NCBI GenBank assembly: GCA_934655935.1
Contig: CAKUHJ010000037.1
Span: forward strand, 1-15,282
Length of the DNA: 15,282 bases
Source: an uncultured Oscillospiraceae bacterium
GTDB taxonomy: Bacteria > Bacillota > Clostridia > Oscillospirales > Oscillospiraceae
Direction of reading: 5' to 3'
In this document: piece by piece, positions 1 through 5,344 of the stretch
How the letters are laid out: each line of letters opens with the position of its first letter
How positions within the stretch are numbered: the first letter of the stretch is position 1
Translations under genes and position numbers: made by a program
The notes under the pieces: generated by a model
The model's database searches: none
Told to the model about the DNA's origin: nothing
Seen by the model: the letters and a program-made list of their open reading frames with translations, nothing else

Positions 1-1019
1 CAAGTCCCGGACGCGGCGCGCACGCGCCCGCCCTTCGCGCGGCCGACGTGGTCTACGAATGCCGCAGCGCGCTCGCCGCGCTCTTTGCCGCGCAGCCGGA
101 GCAGGTCGTCTTCACCATGAACGCGACGCATGCGCTGAACCTTGCCATCAAGACGCTGGCCAGGCCCGGGGACGAGGTCGTCGTCTCCGGCTTTGAGCAC
201 AATTCTGTCCGGCGGCCGCTGCACGCCCTGGGCGCGCGCGTGGTCATCGCGGGAAGAAAGCTCTTTGACCCCGGAGATACGCTGCGCGCGTTCTCCTCCG
301 CCATCACGGCGCGGACCCGGCTTGTGGTCTGCACGCATGTGTCAAACGTGTTCGGCTATATCCTTCCCGTAGAGGAAATCGCCGCCCTGTGCCGCGCGCG
401 CGGCGTGCCGTTTGTTCTGGACGCGTCGCAGTCGGCAGGCATTCTTCCTGTGCGCCTGCGGGAGCTTCAGGCAGATTTTATCGCCATGCCGGGCCACAAG
501 GGGCTCTACGGGCCGCAGGGCACAGGCGTTCTTCTTTGCGCGCGCACGCCGGAACCCCTGCTTGAGGGCGGCTCCGGCAGCGCCTCCAGAGAAGCCGGAA
601 TGCCCCGCGCGCTTCCGGACCGCGCGGAGGCCGGAACCCAGAACGCCGCCGGGATCGCAGGGCTTCTTGCCGGCGTGCGCTTTGTACAGCGCAGAACGCC
701 GCAGGCCATCTTCCTGCATGAATGCGCGCTCCGCGCCGCGGCCTGCCGGGCGCTCGGTGCGCTGGCGGAGGTGCGCGTCTTCTGCGGGCCGCACCAGGCC
801 GGGACTCTGAGCTTTCTTCCCCGGAGCGTTCCCTGCGAGCAGCTTGCAGCGCGGCTCTCGGAGGCCGGAATCTGCCTCAGAGCCGGGCTACACTGCGCGC
901 CGCTTGCCCACGAAAGCGCCGGAACGCTGGAAAGCGGAACGCTCCGGCTGAGCTTTTCCGCCTTCAACACGCACGCGGAGGTCCGCGCCTTTGCCGCGCG
1001 CCTGAAAAAAATGCTTTGA
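1..1019 (+). CDS. Class V aminotransferase / cysteine desulfurase-like protein (5' end outside window)
   Basis: PLP-dependent enzyme of the NifS/SufS-like fold; family members move sulfur or selenium from cysteine or selenocysteine, but the substrate of this branch is not certain. The reading frame is open from base 3 to the TGA at 1017-1019. The codons before the first possible start (GTG, 48) read SPGRGAHAPALRAAD, which matches the conserved N-terminal region of the family, so the true start lies upstream and roughly 20-35 codons are missing. Visible motifs: NATHALNLAIK, EHNSVRRP, the PLP-ring Asp in DASQSAG (420-422), the Schiff-base Lys in PGHKGLYGPQGTG (498-500), and the likely catalytic Cys in RAGLHCAPL (894-896). 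The C-terminus is complete. It resembles the short-N-terminus subfamily whose role is poorly defined. It ends 124 bases before cdaA, which has its own promoter, so it may not belong to that operon. Confidence 0.9.
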   Translation, partial: SPGRGAHAPALRAADVVYECRSALAALFAAQPEQVVFTMNATHALNLAIKTLARPGDEVVVSGFEHNSVRRPLHALGARVVIAGRKLFDPGDTLRAFSSAITARTRLVVCTHVSNVFGYILPVEEIAALCRARGVPFVLDASQSAGILPVRLRELQADFIAMPGHKGLYGPQGTGVLLCARTPEPLLEGGSGSASREAGMPRALPDRAEAGTQNAAGIAGLLAGVRFVQRRTPQAIFLHECALRAAACRALGALAEVRVFCGPHQAGTLSFLPRSVPCEQLAARLSEAGICLRAGLHCAPLAHESAGTLESGTLRLSFSAFNTHAEVRAFAARLKKML

Positions 1020-1043
1020 GTCATTCTTTTTCCAAGCCGGGAC

Positions 1044-1072
1044 TTGCGCGCAGCCGCTTTTTGGAGTATAAT
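1044..1072 (+). promoter_or_regulatory. Sigma-A type promoter for the cdaA operon
   Basis: A perfect TATAAT -10 hexamer at 1067-1072 lies 17 bases after TTGCGC (1044-1049, 4/6 to TTGACA). It stands in a short AT-rich patch inside a GC-rich region, 71 bases before the cdaA start. Transcription would begin near 1079, giving a leader of about 65 bases. This is the only good promoter I see for cdaA and the genes after it. Confidence 0.65.
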
Positions 1073-1087
1073 TCTAAAGAATATAAT
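1060..1087 (+). promoter_or_regulatory. Possible second, overlapping promoter
   Basis: A second perfect TATAAT occurs at 1082-1087. The best -35 candidate is TTTGGA (1060-1065) with a 16-base spacer, which is weak. It overlaps the first promoter, so either it is a tandem start site or the second hexamer is chance in an AT-rich patch. Confidence 0.35.
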
Positions 1088-1090
1088 CGC

Positions 1091-1114
1091 AAAGCTGCGG
1101 GTGTCCGCTGCTTT
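1091..1114 (+). other. Stem-loop in the cdaA 5' leader
   Basis: The arms AAAGCTGCGG (1091-1100) and CCGCTGCTTT (1105-1114) pair over 9 of 10 positions, with one T-T mismatch and a GTGT loop. No T-run follows, so it is not an intrinsic terminator. It lies in the predicted leader, 30 bases before the cdaA start, and ends 16 bases before the ribosome binding site. It could stabilise the mRNA or be a regulator site; its role is unknown. Confidence 0.5.
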
Positions 1115-1130
1115 CGGACTGATAGATGTT

Positions 1131-1138
1131 GGGAGAGG
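1131..1138 (+). promoter_or_regulatory. Ribosome binding site that sets the cdaA start
   Basis: GGGAGAGG lies 5 bases before the ATG at 1144. An in-frame ATG at 1126 lies before this site and has no ribosome binding site of its own, so 1144 is chosen. Confidence 0.7.
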
Positions 1139-1143
1139 CATTT

Positions 1144-2016
1144 ATGACGACGATTCGTAATTTCCTCCAGAATCTGCTGATTTCCATCCCAAATATCGGG
1201 GTTTCGGATATTTTGGACATTCTGGTCGTCACACTCTTATTTTATACCGTCCTTCGCCTGATCCGCTCCACAAGCACCGCGCGCGTGGCAAAGGCCATCC
1301 TTCTGCTGCTGGCTGCGACGCTTCTGACGGATCTTGCCAAGATGTACGTGCTCAACTGGCTTTTAAGCCGCGTGCTGGAGCTCGGCTTCCTGGCGCTCGT
1401 CATCATCTTCCAGCCGGAGCTTCGCCGTGCGCTTGAAAAGGTCGGAGGAAACCTTCTTCTTCGGCTGAACGATCCCTCCGCAAACCTCCCGGCTGAGGAG
1501 CAGGCCATCTCCGCGACAGTCGCCGCCTGCGAGGTCATGGCAAGAGAGCGCGTCGGCGCGCTGATCGTCTTCGCGCGCGCCATGCCGCTCGACGAATATA
1601 TCAAGGGCGGGACCACGGTCGACGCGAAGGTTTCCGAGCAGCTGCTGCGAAACCTTTTCTTCAAGAACTCTCCCCTGCATGACGGCGCGGTCATCATCCG
1701 CCAGGGCCGCGTTGCGGCGGCGGGCTGCCTGCTGCCGAACACGCAGAACGAGCATCTTCCCTCCGAGCTCGGCACGCGCCACCGCGCCGGCATCGGCATG
1801 AGCGAGGCGACCGACGCGGTGGTCGTGATCATATCCGAGGAAACCGGCACCATCTCCGTTGCAAACGGCGGCATGCTCAAGCGGCACCTTGCGCCGCAGA
1901 CGCTGGAAAAGCTCCTCAGAAGCGAGCTTCTCCCCTCCGAGGACGCCGGAAGCCGCTCCTTCATCGGCAGAATCCGCAAATGGCTGGATAAGAGGCAGAA
2001 GCAATATGAAAAGTAA
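1144..2016 (+). CDS. cdaA: Diadenylate cyclase CdaA (DisA_N domain)
   Basis: Membrane-bound enzyme that joins two ATP into c-di-AMP, the messenger controlling potassium and osmolyte uptake and cell-wall homeostasis in Gram-positive bacteria. The 290-residue product is close to the usual length (about 270-290). Hydrophobic segments at roughly residues 22-40, 48-63 and 75-92 form the N-terminal membrane part. The DAC domain follows at about 110-255, with the signature DGA (residues 180-182, in SPLHDGAVII) and RHR (212-214, in GTRHRAGIGMSE), both needed for nucleotide binding and catalysis in the family. The tail is basic (KWLDKRQKQYEK). The start at 1144 is chosen for its ribosome binding site over ATG 1126. 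The stop overlaps the cdaR start by 11 bases, as expected for the conserved cdaA-cdaR pair. Confidence 0.97.
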   Translation: MTTIRNFLQNLLISIPNIGVSDILDILVVTLLFYTVLRLIRSTSTARVAKAILLLLAATLLTDLAKMYVLNWLLSRVLELGFLALVIIFQPELRRALEKVGGNLLLRLNDPSANLPAEEQAISATVAACEVMARERVGALIVFARAMPLDEYIKGGTTVDAKVSEQLLRNLFFKNSPLHDGAVIIRQGRVAAAGCLLPNTQNEHLPSELGTRHRAGIGMSEATDAVVVIISEETGTISVANGGMLKRHLAPQTLEKLLRSELLPSEDAGSRSFIGRIRKWLDKRQKQYEK

Positions 2017-3253
2017 GCTGTTTACCCTGTTGATCTCCTTTTTGGCCGCGCTGGCGCTGTGGGTCTATGTCGTCACGGTCGTCAACCCCGAGGGAGACAC
2101 CATCATTTCCGACATTCCGGTCACCTTTTCCGGCGCGGAGGTTCTGCGGGAGGATCACGGCCTTGTAATCACGGGCGACCACCAGGAATTTGTCAGCGTC
2201 CATTATTACGGCAAGAACGCCGATATGAAAAAGCTCGAGCAGAACAAGAATGAAATCCGCGCCGTTGTGGATGTGTCGAACGTCCGCAGCACAAAGGAAT
2301 ACAGCCTGAGCTACGAGCTGACCTACCCCTCCGCGGTGCCGGCCTCCGCCGTCACGCGGGTGGAAAAAATGCCCGCGAGCATCACCATCCAGGTTGAGCG
2401 CGAGATCCGCAAGACGGTCGAGGTTGTATGCGACTTCTCCGGCGTGGAAATTGCCGACGGCTATATGCTTGACAGCACGGATCTGGACTATGACAGCATC
2501 ACCGTGGAGGGCCCTGCCTCCATTGTAAATACCGTTCAGCAGGCCCAGATTGTATTAAGCCGCACAAATGTGGACAAAACCATCACAGAATCCGCCAACT
2601 ATACCCTTGTGGACGCCAACGGAGACCCGGTCGATACGGACGATCTGCGCATGAGCGTGGACACCGTCGAGGTCAGCATCAACGTTGTGCAGTACCGCGA
2701 GATTCCGCTTGAAATCAGCTATATTGCCGGCGGCGGCGCGACCGCGGACGACGTCCGGGCGGATATTTCCCCGAAGTCCATCACGCTTGCCGGCGACGCC
2801 ACCGTCCTGGAGGGGCTCAACGGCATCCAGCTGGACCCGATCGACCTCTCCCGCTGCACCAGCAACAAGGAAAGCATCGCCCTGACCATTCCGATTCCCG
2901 CAAACGCGAAGAATATTTCCGGCGAGGAGGAGGCCATCGTCACCATCGAAATCCTCGGCAAGTCCATCAAGAACGTCCGGACCACCAACATCAACTTTAC
3001 CGGCCAGACCGAGGGCTTCAAGCCGGAAAGCATGACGCAGCAGCTTTCGGTGACCGTGCGGGCCGATGAAAAGGATATCGCCAACATCACCTCCAACAAC
3101 GTCCGCGTCGTGGTCGATCTTTCCGGCCGTACGGAGGCTGGGCGCTACCAGCTGCCGGCGACGGTCTACATCGACGGCTTCCCGACTGCGGGCGTCATCG
3201 GAGAGTACACCGTCGGCGTCGCGCTCTCCAAGGTGGACGACGAAACAGAATAG
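2006..3253 (+). CDS. cdaR: YbbR-domain protein CdaR, regulator of CdaA
   Basis: Membrane-anchored extracytoplasmic protein that in other Bacillota binds CdaA and modulates its c-di-AMP output. The product has 415 residues: a short basic N-terminus (MKSKL), one transmembrane helix at about residues 6-26 (LLISFLAALALWVYVVTVV), then four YbbR-type beta repeats at about 33-130, 135-228, 230-318 and 321-408, and an acidic end (DDETE). The start at 2006 gives exactly the expected basic-then-hydrophobic N-terminus. The frame is open upstream to 1859, but that part lies inside cdaA and does not resemble the family. An AGAGG element (1991-1995) lies 10 bases before the ATG. In many Bacillota the next gene is glmM; here it is yicC. 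Confidence 0.95.
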   Translation: MKSKLFTLLISFLAALALWVYVVTVVNPEGDTIISDIPVTFSGAEVLREDHGLVITGDHQEFVSVHYYGKNADMKKLEQNKNEIRAVVDVSNVRSTKEYSLSYELTYPSAVPASAVTRVEKMPASITIQVEREIRKTVEVVCDFSGVEIADGYMLDSTDLDYDSITVEGPASIVNTVQQAQIVLSRTNVDKTITESANYTLVDANGDPVDTDDLRMSVDTVEVSINVVQYREIPLEISYIAGGGATADDVRADISPKSITLAGDATVLEGLNGIQLDPIDLSRCTSNKESIALTIPIPANAKNISGEEEAIVTIEILGKSIKNVRTTNINFTGQTEGFKPESMTQQLSVTVRADEKDIANITSNNVRVVVDLSGRTEAGRYQLPATVYIDGFPTAGVIGEYTVGVALSKVDDETE

Positions 3254-3273
3254 GCCCACAGGCGGCTTTTTAC

Positions 3274-3279
3274 GGAGGA
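3274..3279 (+). promoter_or_regulatory. Ribosome binding site that sets the TTG start of yicC
   Basis: GGAGGA lies 7 bases before TTG at 3287. The nearby ATG at 3280 is in another frame, and the first in-frame ATG (3299) would remove conserved residues, so the TTG is favoured. Confidence 0.75.
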
Positions 3280-3286
3280 ATGAATT

Positions 3287-4165
3287 TTGATCAAAAGCAT
3301 GACCGGCTACGGCCGCGCAGAAAAAACATGCGCCGGGCGGCAGATTTCCGCGGAAATCCGCTCGGTCAACAACCGCTATCTTGACCTGAGCGTCAAGCTG
3401 CCGCGCGTATACGGCTTTGCGGAGGAGCCCGTGAAGGCGGAGCTGAAAAAGCTGCTTGCCCGCGGAAAGGTCGACGTCTTTATCGGCGTCCAGGCCGGTG
3501 CGGAAACCGAGGTGAAGGTCTCCCTCAACCGCCCGGTTCTGGAGGGCTATCTTGCCGCCATGCGCACAATCGCCGCAGATTATCACGTGCGGGAGGACGT
3601 CTCTGTCACCGCGCTCTCCCGCCTGCCGGACGTTTTCATTCTGGAAAAGCCCGAGGAGGACGAGGCGCAGATCACCGAGGATATTCTTTCGGTCGTGCGC
3701 GAGGCCGCCGCGGCCTATGAGCAGATGCGCTGCACGGAGGGAGCCGCGATGGAGCGCGACCTGCGCGCGCGCAGCCAGACCATCCTTTCCCTGGTTTCCA
3801 AGGTGGAGCAGCGCTCTCCGGTTACCCTCGGCGAATACCGCGCGCGGCTGAGCCAGAAAATGCAGGAGGTCCTGCAGTCGACCAGCATCGACGAGGGCAG
3901 AATTCTGCAGGAGGCCGCTATCTACGCGGACAAAATTGCCGTGGACGAGGAAACCGTCCGCCTCAGAAGCCACCTTGCCCAGCTGGATGCGATGCTGACC
4001 GGCGGCGGGGCCATCGGCAGAAAGCTTGATTTTCTTCTGCAGGAGCTCAACCGCGAGGCCAACACCATCGGCTCGAAGGGCAACGATCTGGAGCAGGCCC
4101 GCACCGTCGTCGAAATCAAGGCCGAGCTTGAGAAAATCCGCGAGCAGACCCAGAACATCGAATAG
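3287..4165 (+). CDS. yicC: YicC/YloC family endoribonuclease
   Basis: Conserved bacterial endoribonuclease; E. coli YicC has been linked to turnover of a small RNA, while Bacillota homologues (YloC) are less studied. The product has 292 residues, the normal length. The N-terminal domain opens with the signature MIKSMTGYGRAE and SVNNRYLDLSVKLP; the C-terminal DUF1732 domain carries the hallmark GRKLDFLLQELNREANTIG followed by SKGNDLEQ. It starts at TTG (3287), supported by a GGAGGA site and by the family N-terminus. It is 33 bases from cdaR and 96 bases from remA; yicC beside remA and gmk is a common Bacillota arrangement. No missing key residue is evident. Confidence 0.95.
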   Translation: MIKSMTGYGRAEKTCAGRQISAEIRSVNNRYLDLSVKLPRVYGFAEEPVKAELKKLLARGKVDVFIGVQAGAETEVKVSLNRPVLEGYLAAMRTIAADYHVREDVSVTALSRLPDVFILEKPEEDEAQITEDILSVVREAAAAYEQMRCTEGAAMERDLRARSQTILSLVSKVEQRSPVTLGEYRARLSQKMQEVLQSTSIDEGRILQEAAIYADKIAVDEETVRLRSHLAQLDAMLTGGGAIGRKLDFLLQELNREANTIGSKGNDLEQARTVVEIKAELEKIREQTQNIE

Positions 4166-4182
4166 TGCAGCCGCGCCTGACA

Positions 4183-4246
4183 GAAAAGAAAAGAAAAGAA
4201 AAGAAAAGATAAGAAAAGATAAGATAAAGAAAAGAAAAAGAAAACC
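4183..4246 (+). repeat. Degenerate GAAAA pentanucleotide tract between yicC and remA
   Basis: Guanines recur every 5 bases from 4183 to 4223: five perfect GAAAA units (4183-4207), then GATAA, GAAAA and GATAA (4208-4222). The tract degenerates into GATAAA, GAAAA and GAAAAA up to about 4239 and ends in AAAACC. It is nearly pure purine on the plus strand and stands out sharply from the GC-rich surroundings. It fills most of the 96-base gap and ends only a few bases before the remA ribosome binding site. Such arrays can change length by slipped-strand mispairing; whether this one does is unknown. Confidence 0.9.
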
Positions 4247-4251
4247 GAATT

Positions 4252-4257
4252 GGAGGA
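4252..4257 (+). promoter_or_regulatory. Ribosome binding site that sets the remA start
   Basis: GGAGGA lies 4 bases before ATG 4262. An in-frame TTG at 4250 overlaps this site and would add four residues (MEDR) not typical of the family, so 4262 is preferred. Confidence 0.7.
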
Positions 4258-4261
4258 CCGT

Positions 4262-4525
4262 ATGAAGCTGATTTCCATAGGCTTCGGAAGCTCGGTTTCC
4301 GCGGAACGGATTCTTGCCGTTCTGGCGCCGGACTCCGCGCCGATCAAGCGCGTCATACAGGAAGCCAGGGAGCGCGCCATGTTGATTGACGCTTCCTTCG
4401 GCCGGAAAACAAAGGCTGTCATTCTGATGGACACCGACCATGTGATTCTCTGCGCGCTGACCCCCGAGGCGCTTGCCGCCAGAATAGAAGGCAGGCCCGC
4501 CCCGCAGACGGAGGATGAGACATGA
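4262..4525 (+). CDS. remA: RemA family DNA-binding regulator (DUF370)
   Basis: Small DNA-binding protein; in Bacillus subtilis RemA activates biofilm matrix and osmoprotection genes and forms rings that bind DNA through arginines. The 87-residue product matches the family along its length: [17 protein letters not shown], then [19 protein letters not shown], then [20 protein letters not shown]. By alignment from memory, Arg16 and the pair Arg48-Lys49 correspond to the DNA-contacting arginines of B. subtilis RemA (R18, R50, R51), so the last is a conservative Lys. The acidic tail (PQTEDET) is unremarkable. It overlaps gmk by 4 bases (ATGA), and this remA-gmk order is widely conserved. The targets in this organism are unknown; it may not control matrix genes here. 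Confidence 0.93.
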   Translation: MKLISIGFGSSVSAERILAVLAPDSAPIKRVIQEARERAMLIDASFGRKTKAVILMDTDHVILCALTPEALAARIEGRPAPQTEDET

Positions 4526-5148
4526 AGGGAAAGCTCTACATCATTTCAGGCCCCTCCGGCGTGGGAAAAAACACGCTGCTCAACCGTGTGGTCGCCCACC
4601 GGGAAAACCTGCAGTATTCCGTCTCGGCCACCTCGCGCGCCATCCGACCCGGAGAAGTGGACGGAAAAAGCTATTACTTTGTGACACGGGAGCATTTTGA
4701 AAGCCTGATCCGCGACGGCGAGCTTCTGGAATACGCCGAATACGTCGGCAATTATTACGGAACGCCGCTTGCGCCCATCCGGACGCTTCTGGAAAAGGGC
4801 GTCGACGTGACGACCGACCTGGACGTCGTCGGCGCGCTCAAGGTCAAGCAGCGCCTGCCGGACGCCGTGCTGGTCTTTGTCGCCGCGCCGAGCTTTGAGG
4901 CGCTGAAAAAGCGGCTGACCGGCCGGGGCGACGTTTCCCCGCAGGCCATAGAAAAGCGCCTTGCGCGCGCCCGGTTTGAATACAGCCAGGCAAGACACTA
5001 TGATTACATCATCGTCAATGATGACGTCGAACGCGCCGAGCAGGAGCTTCTGGCCATCATGACGGCAGAACAATGTAAAACCAACCACCGCATTCAATTC
5101 ATCGAGGAGGAAAACCTATGCTCTATCCCGCAATGTCCGAACTGCTGA
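4522..5148 (+). CDS. gmk: Guanylate kinase
   Basis: Phosphorylates GMP to GDP with ATP, feeding GTP, dGTP and (p)ppGpp pools. The 208-residue product is of family length. Domains: P-loop GPSGVGKNT (residues 10-18), GMP-binding part with [17 protein letters not shown] (about 38-53) and [13 protein letters not shown] (about 70-82), the core strand [12 protein letters not shown] (97-108), and the lid with [17 protein letters not shown] (131-147) and [10 protein letters not shown]. Two signature positions are unusual: Asn17 where Gly or Ser is usual after GK, and Val103 where the family normally has Gln (DVQGA-type motif). The last codons run 31 bases into rpoZ and give a cysteine-rich end (C200, C205, C208). 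The start is supported by GGAGGA (4510-4515) and the ATGA overlap with remA. Confidence 0.95.
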   Translation: MKGKLYIISGPSGVGKNTLLNRVVAHRENLQYSVSATSRAIRPGEVDGKSYYFVTREHFESLIRDGELLEYAEYVGNYYGTPLAPIRTLLEKGVDVTTDLDVVGALKVKQRLPDAVLVFVAAPSFEALKKRLTGRGDVSPQAIEKRLARARFEYSQARHYDYIIVNDDVERAEQELLAIMTAEQCKTNHRIQFIEEENLCSIPQCPNC

Positions 5149-5324
5149 AGCATGTCGAAAGCCGCTATCTGCTGGTGAACGTCGTCGCGCACCGCGCGCG
5201 TCAGATTTCCCTGGAGGCGGATATGACCCATGAGCCGCTGACCGACAAGCCCGTCACGCTTGCCATTCAGGAGGTTGCCGACGGAAAGCTCAGCGCAAAG
5301 CTCAAGAGCCAGTATATGGCCTGA
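5118..5324 (+). CDS. rpoZ: RNA polymerase omega subunit
   Basis: Small subunit that helps fold and assemble the beta' subunit of RNA polymerase. The product has 68 residues, short but normal for Bacillota. It shows the core pattern SRYLLVNVVAHRARQIS (residues 15-31) and KPVTLAIQEVADGKL (44-58). The ribosome binding site GAGGAGG (5104-5110) lies within the end of gmk, and the first 31 bases overlap gmk in another frame. The order gmk-rpoZ-priA is the standard one, which supports the call despite the small size. It ends 20 bases before priA. Confidence 0.93.
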   Translation: MLYPAMSELLKHVESRYLLVNVVAHRARQISLEADMTHEPLTDKPVTLAIQEVADGKLSAKLKSQYMA

Positions 5325-5332
5325 AAACAAGC

Positions 5333-5337
5333 AGGAG
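5333..5337 (+). promoter_or_regulatory. Ribosome binding site that sets the GTG start of priA
   Basis: AGGAG lies 7 bases before GTG 5345. The ATG at 5340 is out of frame, and the family N-terminus (MIARIAV) fits GTG 5345. Confidence 0.7.
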
Positions 5338-5344
5338 AAATGCC

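Noticed and set aside
1034..1062. Possible terminator after the aminotransferase gene: AAGC/GCTT arms before a T-run
   Set aside because: Only 4 pairs form and the inner bases do not pair; the T-run is better explained as part of the AT-rich promoter patch.
1126..1143. Upstream in-frame ATG for cdaA
   Set aside because: It lies before the ribosome binding site GGGAGAGG, which is well placed for ATG 1144, and would add residues not expected in the family.
3254..3271. Possible terminator after cdaR: GCC/GGC arms followed by TTTTT
   Set aside because: Only 3 base pairs with a 7-base loop, too weak for intrinsic termination; yicC follows at once.
3299..3301. ATG as an alternative start for yicC
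   Set aside because: It would remove the conserved MIKS residues and is poorly spaced from GGAGGA; TTG 3287 fits both.
4177..4228. Possible remA promoter: CTGACA at 4177-4182 with GATAAA-like sequences in the repeat
   Set aside because: CTGACA is close to a -35, but no acceptable -10 exists at 16-18 bases; GATAAA matches come from the repeat.
2555..4441. A 628-codon open frame on the minus strand across cdaR, yicC and remA, with an apparent hydrophobic Phe/Leu-rich segment
   Set aside because: It is antisense to three clearly real genes and arises from GC-rich third positions. The hydrophobic stretch is only the GAAAA tract read backwards as Phe/Leu/Ser codons. No family resemblance.
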